Positions 18,349-28,078 of a stretch of DNA of 64,000 bases are shown here, piece by piece. A program made the position numbers and the translations under genes. Every line of letters begins with the position of its first letter. Position 1 is the first letter of the stretch. The notes beneath the pieces were generated by a model. It saw nothing but the letters and a program-made list of their open reading frames with translations, did no database searches and had not been told where the DNA came from. Source of the DNA: Clostridium pasteurianum. GTDB lineage: Bacteria; Bacillota; Clostridia; Clostridiales; Clostridiaceae. Location of the stretch: assembly GCF_001705235.1 (NCBI RefSeq), contig NZ_MCGV01000001.1, forward strand, positions 310,001 through 374,000, read 5' to 3'.

Positions 18349-18558
18349 ATGAGCAGACGTCCCTTAGTTCCAGAAGCAAAAAAAGGCCTAGAAAAATTAA
18401 GAGCAGAATACGCAAAAGAAATTGGAGGAGACTTTAAAAGTAAAGCTCAAACTCCTAATGGCTCCGAGAAACTAAATGGATTTATTGGAGGACCTGTTGG
18501 AGGATTAATGACTAAAAAAATGATAGAATCAGTTGAAAAAAAGATGGCAGATAAATAA
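18349..18558 (+). CDS. α/β-type small acid-soluble spore protein
   Basis: 69 aa. Both family signatures are present: KLRAEYAKEIG, which carries the GPR protease cleavage region, and GFIGGPVGGLMTKKMIE at the C-terminus. These proteins coat and protect spore DNA and are degraded to amino acids at germination. Length (60-75 aa) fits. The ribosome site is AGAAGG. Expression should be forespore-specific under σG; I see a CATATTC-like −10 near 18279 but no confident −35. Confidence 0.95.
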   Translation: MSRRPLVPEAKKGLEKLRAEYAKEIGGDFKSKAQTPNGSEKLNGFIGGPVGGLMTKKMIESVEKKMADK

Positions 18559-18569
18559 CACGCCATCTT
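18541..18569 (+). terminator. SASP terminator
   Basis: An 8-bp stem aagatggc / gccatctt overlaps the last codons of the SASP gene and is followed by CTTTTTAT. Confidence 0.8.
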
Positions 18570-18579
18570 CTTTTTATAA

Positions 18580-20538
18580 CTAATTCCAACTATTTATTTG
18601 TCTTACATACATTGATTTTGCAAAATTATAATAAATTATTTGAAGTACTAAATAAATTCCAACTATAATCATTAGATACAAACTAAGACTTGTTCCTAAA
18701 ATATTGCTTAAAGCCTTTATTGCAAAACTTGTATGAGCAAAAGCTACAACAAAAGGTAAAAAAAACATTACAAAACATTGAATACTCAATATTTTTTTAA
18801 CTTCTTCTATTGGCATACCAATCTTTTCAAGTGCTATAAATTCTTGTTTATCCTTTTGAACTTCATTAAATAATTTGAAATAAAGTATACTTCCTGAAGC
18901 TATAAAAAACAATATTGAAATAAATGTACCTATGAAAAAGAATATAGACATCCCCTGCATAATTTGTGAAAAATCTAATATTCTTTGTGTAAATCGTACT
19001 TGCATTTCACTTGGAATCTCGGCTTTTAACTTTTTCACAGCTTTCTCTGATTTCATCCAATTTTTGATGTTGTAGCTATAGTAAACACACAGTTTATTAC
19101 TCCCCAGCTTATTTTTAAGCTTCTCAAAATCCTTGTCACTTATTACAGCTGTATTACTACATTTTGCATCTTGATTGATTATTCCACCGCCTATTTCTTC
19201 TTTGAGATTCCATTTTGTATTTTCTCCATAAACGCTAAGCCTAAAATCTTTATTATAAGAGAATACCTTCTTATTCTGAGTTGCATCAAAGCTGTAGGCG
19301 CGAACAACCACATCTCCAGAATTAACTTTAATGCTCTCCTTTCCCTGCTCTTTTGCTAAAATATTATAATCCTTATTAGATATAATATAAAAATCTCTAT
19401 TATTAGAATTTTTGTATCTTGAAACTTCATTCACAAAAGGACTTACACTTTCCGATTTTATGAGTACAATTTTATTTTTATATTCTATACCGTTAGTACT
19501 TGTTTTAAGTACATTCTCAACTCTTTCAGGTCTTATTATTTCATGAGAGTTTAGTCCATTTTCAATAAAACTTATATCTTGAGGATAATTTAAGCTAGTC
19601 TGTTTTTGAAGTATTTTTTGGAATGAGTAAACACTAGCAGATGCAGTCAAAGTTACAGCTGAAAGTATTGAAACAGCAAAAAGTATTCTTGCATTATCCT
19701 TGAGTTTATAAATTATTTGAGATAGTGTTATCATATTGATACCTTTATAAAAAACCTTCTTGTTATTCTGAAGTTTACTTGTAAAATACACACTAAATTG
19801 AGAATACAGAAGATATGTCCCCCACACAGTTATACCTAAAATAGGAAACATAGTAAGTATTATAGCCCCACCTGATATTATAGCCATAATATAACCCATT
19901 AAAATAAGGACTATAGCCAAAATCGCCTTTCTTTTAGAGAACTTAGGCAAAGGCTTTGCAATTCTCGATCCCTTTAAAAGTTCTATTATATTATTATTCT
20001 TAATTTTGCAACTTAAAGCAAAAGTAGTTCCCTGAAATAGCACCAAAAAGCATAATATCGTTAAAGCTATAGCCATAAATGATATTTTAAGAGGTAATTC
20101 AGTATCTAACACCAAAATTACTGAAATTGCCATAAAAAATAGCTTTGAAAATATTATTCCTAATAAAAGTCCCGTTAATATTGAAATCATGGAAACAATA
20201 AAATTTTCTGACATAACATATCTTCTTATATCTCTCTTTGTCAAACCAAACATAGATAAAAGTCCAAATTCCTTTTCTCTTGACTTTAAAAAACTTGAAA
20301 TAGAATAATTGGTAAAAACCAAAGCAAAAACAATTATTATTACTTCACACAGATACATTATACTAGATGTAGTTGCCCCCATTTGTCCCATTTTCTTAAC
20401 ATTTTTAACATCTGGATTTAAAAGAAAATTTGCAAATATAAAAAATACCATAACCACAAAAGCATTACTTAAATAGTACATTATAAACTTATTTAAATTT
20501 CCTTTTATATTTTTAATAATAATACTGCGTAAAGTCAT
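18580..20538 (-). CDS. FtsX-family ABC permease (BceB type)
   Basis: 652 aa with about ten predicted helices. The N-terminal signature is TLRSIIIKNIKGNLNKFIMYYLSN split over the first helix. A large extracellular loop of about 200 residues (roughly 310-520) sits between the first eight helices and the last two or three, as in BceB/YxdM/VraG permeases. These bind peptide antibiotics and signal flux to the paired kinase. It starts 1 base after the ATPase gene and is co-transcribed with it. Confidence 0.9.
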   Translation of the reverse strand: MTLRSIIIKNIKGNLNKFIMYYLSNAFVVMVFFIFANFLLNPDVKNVKKMGQMGATTSSIMYLCEVIIIVFALVFTNYSISSFLKSREKEFGLLSMFGLTKRDIRRYVMSENFIVSMISILTGLLLGIIFSKLFFMAISVILVLDTELPLKISFMAIALTILCFLVLFQGTTFALSCKIKNNNIIELLKGSRIAKPLPKFSKRKAILAIVLILMGYIMAIISGGAIILTMFPILGITVWGTYLLYSQFSVYFTSKLQNNKKVFYKGINMITLSQIIYKLKDNARILFAVSILSAVTLTASASVYSFQKILQKQTSLNYPQDISFIENGLNSHEIIRPERVENVLKTSTNGIEYKNKIVLIKSESVSPFVNEVSRYKNSNNRDFYIISNKDYNILAKEQGKESIKVNSGDVVVRAYSFDATQNKKVFSYNKDFRLSVYGENTKWNLKEEIGGGIINQDAKCSNTAVISDKDFEKLKNKLGSNKLCVYYSYNIKNWMKSEKAVKKLKAEIPSEMQVRFTQRILDFSQIMQGMSIFFFIGTFISILFFIASGSILYFKLFNEVQKDKQEFIALEKIGMPIEEVKKILSIQCFVMFFLPFVVAFAHTSFAIKALSNILGTSLSLYLMIIVGIYLVLQIIYYNFAKSMYVRQINSWN

Positions 20539-20539
20539 G

Positions 20540-21292
20540 CTATCTGCCTCCTATAAGGGTAAGAGAATCCATAATTTCTTTGAAGAAAGCCTGACGATTA
20601 CTTCCCTTTACGATTTCTAAGAAGTGTTTTCCATCCTTAATCATTACAATTCTCTTACAAAAACTTGCGGCAAATGGATCGTGAGTAACCATCATTATTG
20701 TAACTTTATTTTTGTCATTTAAGTTTTCTAAAGCCTCCATTACATCCTCCGATGCCTTTGAATCAAGATTTCCAGTAGGTTCATCAGCAAGTATTATAGA
20801 TGGATTATGGATTAGTGCTCTTGCACATGCTGCTCTCTGCTGTTGTCCTCCTGAAGTTTCATAAGGTCTTTTCTCTAAGATTCCTTCTATATTTAATAAA
20901 GAAGCTATATTATTAACTCTTTTTTCTATTTCATTGACGTTCATTTTCTCAAGTACTAGTGGAAGCACTATATTTTCCTTTATTGACAGTGAATCTAAAA
21001 GATTAAAATCCTGAAATATAAAGCCTAATTCCTTTCTTCTAAATAAAGCTGCTTTTTTTTCATCAAGTTCAGCTAAATTAACGCCATTTATAAAAATTTC
21101 TCCTGCAGATGGAGTATCTATAGTTGCAAGAATATTTAAAAGTGTACTTTTCCCACTTCCAGATGGACCCATAACACCTACAAATTCTCCCTTTTCGACA
21201 TTTATACTGAATTTATCAAGAGCTTTTACCTTGAGACCTCCTCTTTTATCACCATAAACTTTAGTTATATTTTCAGCCTTTAATACTGCCAT
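20540..21292 (-). CDS. ABC transporter ATPase (BceA type)
   Basis: 250 aa. Walker A GPSGSGKSTL, Q-loop FIFQDFNLL, signature ETSGGQQQRAACARAL (a Gln-rich variant typical of MacB/BceA ATPases), Walker B ILADEPTGNLDS and H-loop MMVTHDP are all present. It partners the FtsX permease directly downstream. An AAGGAAGGA site precedes the ATG. It lies 133 bases after the kinase gene; a weak hairpin followed by eight T residues (minus strand, about 21353-21382) sits in that gap and may uncouple expression. Confidence 0.93.
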   Translation of the reverse strand: MAVLKAENITKVYGDKRGGLKVKALDKFSINVEKGEFVGVMGPSGSGKSTLLNILATIDTPSAGEIFINGVNLAELDEKKAALFRRKELGFIFQDFNLLDSLSIKENIVLPLVLEKMNVNEIEKRVNNIASLLNIEGILEKRPYETSGGQQQRAACARALIHNPSIILADEPTGNLDSKASEDVMEALENLNDKNKVTIMMVTHDPFAASFCKRIVMIKDGKHFLEIVKGSNRQAFFKEIMDSLTLIGGR

Positions 21293-21425
21293 ATTATCCT
21301 TCCTTTCGCTGCATAGAATTTCTACTCAATTCATTTCTTGTTTATATTATAAAAAAAATAGAGAAATCAACCTATCGATTTCCCTTTCAAAATATAAATC
21401 TAATCTTACAATATTGAAAGAAAGA

Positions 21426-22478
21426 CTATAATTTAAATATGCTTTTATTACCGTAAAATATAATAGAAAATTCAGCACCTTTCCCTTCCTCTGATTTAAC
21501 CAAAATATCATGCCCTAATTTATCGCATATTTTTTTCGCAAGATACATACCCATACCTGTAGATTCATCTGTTTTTCTTCCATTTTTACCTGTAAAAAAA
21601 GCATTAAATACTCTCGTTAAATCTTCCTTAGGTATTCCTATCCCTTCATCTTTTATAGATAATATGGTTTTAGAGACCTCTTTTTTTATATAAAAAATAA
21701 TATGTTTATTATTTCCTTCCTTAACCCTTGAATATTTTATAGCATTTATAACTATTTGATTTATTACAAAGTAAATCCACTTTTTATCAGTTTCTACTAT
21801 TACATTTTTATCTTCCATTAACTTAGGAAATATATGATAACGTATAAGCGACTTTTTATTGGCATTAATAGCCTTCCTTAAAACTTTAATTATATCAAGA
21901 GCTTCTACGGTAAAATCGAGATCAAATTCATTAAGCCTAGCATTATAAAGCATTGTATCAAGACCCTGCTGAAGCTTTTCATTTTCTTCTGATATACTTT
22001 GGAATAACTCTCGATGCTCCTCATCAATTTCATCTTGAAGTATAAGATTAATAACAGATACTGGAGTTTTCATCTGATGTACCCACTGATTAACAAAATA
22101 TATGTACTCTTTGTGCACTTCTTCATATTTCACTTTTTTATTTTCAAAAGATCTATACAGTTTTGATAAAATTATTTTAATCATTCTCTGTTCCCTGGTA
22201 TGCCCACTGCCTATATTCAATATACAATCAAAATCTCCTGTTGATTTTAATATTAAATTTAACTGACTATAAAACTCACTATTCCTGTAATAATCATAAA
22301 TAAAAAACACTATTAGCAAAACTCCAGAAATAATAAACGCATAAAATATATTAGCACCTGAAATATAAATCTTATTTATTACTAAGGTTAAATTCATCAC
22401 AAGAATAGCCAGTGCGGTACTAATAATATAAACAACTATATATCCTATTCTATCCTTAATGAAATCACTTAATTTCAT
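21426..22478 (-). CDS. Sensor histidine kinase (BceS type, intramembrane-sensing)
   Basis: 350 aa from the ATG at 22478, chosen for the GGGGAAAA site upstream. Two N-terminal helices (about 12-30 and 38-58) are separated by a very short loop, with no extracellular sensor domain. The H-box reads WVHQMKTPVSVI. ATPase motifs are GIGIPKEDL and STGMGMYLAKKI. Kinases of this shape do not bind the antibiotic themselves but read transport through a BceAB-type transporter, which is encoded just downstream. Confidence 0.92.
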   Translation of the reverse strand: MKLSDFIKDRIGYIVVYIISTALAILVMNLTLVINKIYISGANIFYAFIISGVLLIVFFIYDYYRNSEFYSQLNLILKSTGDFDCILNIGSGHTREQRMIKIILSKLYRSFENKKVKYEEVHKEYIYFVNQWVHQMKTPVSVINLILQDEIDEEHRELFQSISEENEKLQQGLDTMLYNARLNEFDLDFTVEALDIIKVLRKAINANKKSLIRYHIFPKLMEDKNVIVETDKKWIYFVINQIVINAIKYSRVKEGNNKHIIFYIKKEVSKTILSIKDEGIGIPKEDLTRVFNAFFTGKNGRKTDESTGMGMYLAKKICDKLGHDILVKSEEGKGAEFSIIFYGNKSIFKL

Positions 22479-22581
22479 ATAATTTTCCCCATTTCTAATA
22501 CACATTTTCTTGTATTGTAACCCTTGCTTTTATCTGTACATATTGTTCTCCTCAATTAGCAAATATAAGTTTTTCTTGCAG

Positions 22582-23271
22582 TTACCAATTGCTTATCAGT
22601 TTATATCCTTGTCCACGTTTAGTCTCAATAACATCTTTAATACCTATATCCTCTAATCTCTTTCTCACCCTAGTCATATTCACAGATAATGTATTGTCAT
22701 CAACAAAGTCAACATCATTCCACAAAACTTCAAGCAGCGTTTCTCTAGAAACAATTTTGCCCTCATTTTTTAAAAGCACATGTAGAAGTTGGAACTCCTT
22801 TTTGCTGAGTTCAACTTTTTTCCCCTGGTACTCTATTGTACTCTGATTTATATATAAAAATAATCCTTTTATCTCAAAAACCTCACTGTCAGTATTTTCT
22901 GCATAGCTTCCATAAACCCTTCTTATAACACCTTTTATTTTTGCAAGAAGAACATCATAGGAAAAAGGCTTAGTTATGTAATCATCACCACCATTTTCAA
23001 TAGCCATAACTTGATCCATATCAGAATCTCTAGCAGATATAAATATTATAGGAACATTTGAAATAGTTCTTATATCTCTACACCAATAAAATCCATCATA
23101 TAGTGGTAAATTTATATCCATTAAAATTAGTTCCGGGTTGCTACTTATAAATTCTCCTTTTACATTTGAAAAATCCTTTACAGAATAAACTTTATAACCA
23201 TACTTTTCGAGATGATTTTTTATAAGATTATTCAGTTTTTTATCGTCTTCAATTATCATTATGCTATACAT
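22582..23271 (-). CDS. OmpR-family response regulator (BceR type)
   Basis: 229 aa. The receiver domain has the acidic pair IIEDD, the phospho-acceptor Asp in LILMDINLPLYDG and the Lys in ITKPF. The C-terminal winged helix has ELSKKEFQLLHVLLKNEGK and DNTLSVNMTRVRKRLE. The ATG at 23271 follows GGTGGAGGA; an upstream in-frame TTG falls within that site. It heads the four-gene module and should activate the transporter genes. Confidence 0.93.
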   Translation of the reverse strand: MYSIMIIEDDKKLNNLIKNHLEKYGYKVYSVKDFSNVKGEFISSNPELILMDINLPLYDGFYWCRDIRTISNVPIIFISARDSDMDQVMAIENGGDDYITKPFSYDVLLAKIKGVIRRVYGSYAENTDSEVFEIKGLFLYINQSTIEYQGKKVELSKKEFQLLHVLLKNEGKIVSRETLLEVLWNDVDFVDDNTLSVNMTRVRKRLEDIGIKDVIETKRGQGYKLISNW

Positions 23272-23431
23272 AATCCTCCACCTCAAGTTCTTAATTTAAA
23301 TACTATTTTATATTACTCACTTTTTCTAGGGTTACACTTTCTTCCTCTTTGGCAAAAAAAAGCCCTAACCCCGTTTCATTCTTAGTATACCTTGATTTTT
23401 AAAATAATCCTACTATAAAATTACTTAAGCA

Positions 23432-23475
23432 AAAAGAGATACTGTAAATTTTATATGCTTTACAGTACCTCTTTT
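23432..23475 (-). terminator. Terminator of the lacA-lacC operon
   Basis: A 17-bp stem with one mismatch (aaaagagatactgtaaa / tttacagtacctctttt) lies 9 bases after the lacC stop codon. On the minus strand the right arm ends in TTTTT. Confidence 0.85.
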
Positions 23476-23483
23476 AAAATATT

Positions 23484-25264
<1,781 letters not shown>

Positions 25265-25290
25265 TTAACACCTTCCACTTAAATATTTTT

Positions 25291-25316
25291 AGGGTTTCCA
25301 TCATTTAAGAAACCCT
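25291..25316 (-). terminator. Intra-operon hairpin between lacB and gatY
   Basis: An 8-bp stem agggtttc / gaaaccct with a 10-base loop, without a good T-run on the minus strand. It may be a processing site or weak attenuator rather than a full terminator. Confidence 0.5.
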
Positions 25317-25345
25317 ATTTATTTTATTTAAAAAGTCTTATCTTT

Positions 25346-25867
25346 TTATTCCTTTGGATATCCACCGTTGTCCCATTTTTCTATGAATTCATCAAAGAAA
25401 TGCTCATTTCCGAATTGACCCTCATCGTCCTTTATTAGTGAATCAATTCCCTCTATTATTTCTTTATTTTCCTTAGTAGGCTTGTACTGTGCTTCAAGAA
25501 AAGCATCTATTATATTCTCAATTAAACCTATTCCTGTTATTCTTCCACCAACAGCTATAATATTTGCATTTAAATATTCTTTTGCATATCTTGCTGTTCC
25601 TACATCTCTAACTAATGCTGCTCTTACTCCTTTTACTTTGTTTGCTGAATTTGATATTCCAACTCCAGTTCCACACAAAATAACTCCTAAATCTGCCTCA
25701 CCTGATGCAACTTTTTCAGCTGCCCTTTTACCATATATAGGATAATGTGTTCTTACAAAATCATAAGTACCATTATCAATAACCTCATGACCTTTTGATT
25801 TTAAATACTCTGAAATCTTCATTTTTATATCGGGAACTATATGATCTGAACCAATTGAAATTACCAT
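25346..25867 (-). CDS. lacB: Galactose-6-phosphate isomerase subunit B
   Basis: 173 aa of the RpiB/LacA/LacB fold. Signature segments are [16 protein letters not shown] at the N-terminus, [18 protein letters not shown] (active-site loop with the conserved CGTG) and [13 protein letters not shown]. LacA and LacB form a heteromer that converts galactose 6-phosphate to tagatose 6-phosphate. It lies 20 bases after lacA. GGAGGTAG precedes the ATG. Confidence 0.92.
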   Translation of the reverse strand: MVISIGSDHIVPDIKMKISEYLKSKGHEVIDNGTYDFVRTHYPIYGKRAAEKVASGEADLGVILCGTGVGISNSANKVKGVRAALVRDVGTARYAKEYLNANIIAVGGRITGIGLIENIIDAFLEAQYKPTKENKEIIEGIDSLIKDDEGQFGNEHFFDEFIEKWDNGGYPKE

Positions 25868-25887
25868 TTTACTACCTCCTCATAAAT

Positions 25888-26316
25888 TTATAGCATTTTA
25901 TTTAGCATATCTACTCTTATTTGATGTCTTCCACCAGCGTACTTTTCAGCTATATAAGCATCAAGCATTCCCTCTGCAAGTCTTTTTCCAACAATTCCTG
26001 CACCAATTGCAAGCATGTTAGCATTATTATGCTGGCTTGTCATTTTAGATGAATGTTCATCTGAAACTTCCGCACATATTACTCCCTTATGCTTTGCTCC
26101 AACCATAAAAGAACCTGCACCATATTCATCTATTGCTATACCTCTTTCTACTTCCTTGTTCATGATTGCTTCTGCAACTAAACTTGTTGATTGTACAAGA
26201 TTAAGTCCTTTTTCTGGAGTTTTATCTATTACTTCAATCCCCTTACCTTCCAGATACTTTTTCAAATGCTCTTTTAATTCAAAACCATCTGTATCAGATC
26301 CTATTGCTATTTTCAT
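25888..26316 (-). CDS. lacA: Galactose-6-phosphate isomerase subunit A
   Basis: 142 aa, RpiB-like fold: KIAIGSDTDGFELKEHLK, GIAIDEYGAGSFMVGAKHKG and NNANMLAIGAGIVG. The active-site Cys of LacB is replaced in this region by EYGAGS, as is usual for LacA, consistent with the heteromeric enzyme. AAGGAGGT precedes the ATG. It follows lacR on the same strand after 128 bases, so it may have its own promoter as well as read-through from lacR. Confidence 0.92.
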   Translation of the reverse strand: MKIAIGSDTDGFELKEHLKKYLEGKGIEVIDKTPEKGLNLVQSTSLVAEAIMNKEVERGIAIDEYGAGSFMVGAKHKGVICAEVSDEHSSKMTSQHNNANMLAIGAGIVGKRLAEGMLDAYIAEKYAGGRHQIRVDMLNKML

Positions 26317-26444
26317 AAAATTACCTCCTTATAAATTTCTTTTTTATATTATTCTCTTCCGCAATATATGCTGCATATTATGCTCAATATAATTTACAGA
26401 AAAGGAAAATAAGCTTACATTTTTTATTGTGACATCTACCATTA

Positions 26445-27206
26445 TTAATTTATTATTTGTACTTTTTTCCCATATTCATTTTTCAAATCTTCATTTATAT
26501 TCTTATCTGTAATAACTGCTGTTATATTGTCTAAATTATAGAAGCTAAAGAAGTCTTGCTTGCCTATTTTACTGCTGTCACATAATACAAATTTTCTTAC
26601 TGCATTATTCATAATTATTTTTTGACATACACCCTCTTCTTCATTTGAAGTAGTTATATTATCATCACATATTCCATTGGTACCAACAAAAGCTGTTTTA
26701 ACTCTCATACTTCTTAAATTTTCATTTGTGAAATTTCCCACAAAAACATCTGTACGGGAACGATATCTACCTCCAACCAATATAACCTCATAACGGCTGT
26801 CATCTTTAAATTTCAAAAAAACTGACATTGAATTCGTTATCACTTTCACATAGGAAACCTTCAAATAGTTATATATTAATTCGCTTGTAGTCCCTGGTCC
26901 TATATATATGATATCGTTTTCCTTAATCATACTGCTAGCAAGTTTTGCAATGTTCATTTTTTCTTGCATATTGATTTTTCTTTTTTCATTGTTGGAAAGT
27001 TCTTTAATTACACTTTTATTTTCAACATTTAACTTTTTAGCTCCACCATAAATTCTTTCAATTAAGCCCCTTTCTTCAAGAACTTTTAAATCTCTTCTGA
27101 CAGTTATTTCTGTAACTCCAAGTTTTTCATTTATATCAGTTATTTTTATAATGTCATTCTTGTCAATAATCTTTAATATTTTTCGAAATCTTTCTTCCTT
27201 AAGCAT
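26445..27206 (-). CDS. lacR: DeoR-family repressor of the lactose/tagatose regulon
   Basis: 253 aa. The N-terminal DeoR helix-turn-helix reads ITDINEKLGVTEITVRRDLK followed by IERIYGGA. The C-terminal sugar-phosphate sensor domain has IIYIGPGTTSELI and the KIGKQDFFSF segment. Tagatose 6-phosphate is the known inducer for LacR homologues. I chose the ATG at 27206 (GGAGGA upstream) over an unsupported start 66 bases earlier. It diverges from lacF, and its own promoter overlaps a repressor-like box. Confidence 0.9.
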   Translation of the reverse strand: MLKEERFRKILKIIDKNDIIKITDINEKLGVTEITVRRDLKVLEERGLIERIYGGAKKLNVENKSVIKELSNNEKRKINMQEKMNIAKLASSMIKENDIIYIGPGTTSELIYNYLKVSYVKVITNSMSVFLKFKDDSRYEVILVGGRYRSRTDVFVGNFTNENLRSMRVKTAFVGTNGICDDNITTSNEEEGVCQKIIMNNAVRKFVLCDSSKIGKQDFFSFYNLDNITAVITDKNINEDLKNEYGKKVQIIN

Positions 27207-27262
27207 ATTGTATTCCTCCACGCCAAGATTAAAGTAATCAATCGCATATTTTGTATATGTAT

Positions 27263-27291
27263 ATATTATCATGTTTTTTTGTTCGTTTCAA
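27263..27291 (-). promoter_or_regulatory. lacR promoter with overlapping repressor-like box
   Basis: On the minus strand: −35 TTGAAA (27286-27291), a 17-base spacer, −10 TAATAT (27263-27268). The spacer begins CGAACAAA, giving GAAACGAACAAA, related to the box downstream of the lacF promoter. This suggests autoregulation by LacR. Confidence 0.65.
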
Positions 27292-27481
27292 TACTATTTT
27301 TGTTTTTATATTTTTTATTTTGAATGTTTTTCGTGTGTGGTTGCATGTAATTTTTTCCTTTTAGCATCTGTATCTTTATGTCTACTTATATTATATTTTC
27401 GACATAACTGTGTATATGTATACGTTTCGCATTCCATATTGTTACATAAATATTTTTAAATAATTAATTTTATAAAATATA

Positions 27482-27510
27482 TTGACATGTTTTAGATATG
27501 ATGATAAAAT
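27482..27510 (+). promoter_or_regulatory. lacFEG promoter
   Basis: Consensus −35 TTGACA (27482-27487), an exact 17-base spacer, −10 TAAAAT (27505-27510). The resulting 5' leader of about 220 nt to lacF contains the candidate LacR box and a cre-like site. Confidence 0.8.
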
Positions 27511-27523
27511 TTCACCATAGAAC

Positions 27524-27550
27524 AAAATAAAACAAAGCGAAACATTTTAG
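27524..27550 (+). promoter_or_regulatory. Candidate LacR operator
   Basis: The stretch aaaataaaacaaagcgaaac lies just after the expected transcription start. Its GCGAAAC core recurs in inverted orientation near 27424-27430 (gtttcgc) and, as GAAACGAAC, at the lacR promoter. Repression by a DeoR-type protein at these boxes is inferred. Confidence 0.5.
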
Positions 27551-27704
27551 AAAATTCATTTTATCATGGCTTTAATTTTTCAAACATAATGTTATCAATA
27601 TAGAACATATTGGAACTTTAATATCATATTTATAACATTAATAATTACATGACATTAACTAATTGGATCATTAAAGTCTGATTATTCCCAGTTTTTTCTT
27701 TAAA

Positions 27705-27718
27705 TGTAAACGTTTATC
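27705..27718 (+). promoter_or_regulatory. cre-like catabolite repression site
   Basis: TGTAAACGTTTATC matches 12 of 14 positions of the usual cre consensus, including the central AACGTT. It lies directly before the lacF ribosome site, a position where CcpA would block elongation. Confidence 0.65.
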
Positions 27719-27736
27719 GATTAGGAGGAGTTTATT

Positions 27737-28048
27737 ATGGAAGATTCAGAAATGATTGCACTAGAAATTATAGGTTCTGCAGGGGATGCACGTTCAAAAT
27801 TAGTATTAGCTTTAGATGAATGTAATAATAACAATTTTAAAAAAGCTGAAACTCTTATGGCTGAGGCTAATGAACTTATTCAAGAAGCTCACAATGTTCA
27901 AACAAAAATGCTTCAAGCAGAAGCTAGTGGTGATAAGGTAGATATATGTTTCTTAATGGTACATGCTCAAGATCATCTTATGACTACTATTCTTCTTAGA
28001 GATGTTATCAAAAGTTTTGTAAACCTATATAAAAGAACATCTAAATAA
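27737..28048 (+). CDS. lacF: Lactose-specific PTS enzyme IIA
   Basis: 103 aa, all-helical IIA of the lactose/cellobiose family. The phosphorylated His lies in LMVHAQDHLMT, and the N-terminal EMIALEIIGSAGDARSK segment is diagnostic. It carries phosphate from HPr to the IIB domain of LacE. AGGAGG precedes the ATG. It is the first gene of lacFEG, 30 bases before lacE. Chitobiose/cellobiose IIA proteins are close relatives; the operon supports lactose. Confidence 0.93.
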   Translation: MEDSEMIALEIIGSAGDARSKLVLALDECNNNNFKKAETLMAEANELIQEAHNVQTKMLQAEASGDKVDICFLMVHAQDHLMTTILLRDVIKSFVNLYKRTSK

Positions 28049-28078
28049 ACAAAAATTTTAACGAGGGGTGTAAATATA

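Noticed and set aside
21353-21382. Strong terminator separating the bce kinase and transporter genes
   Set aside because: The stem is only about 6 bp; it is noted with the ATPase gene as a possible weak attenuator rather than given as a terminator.
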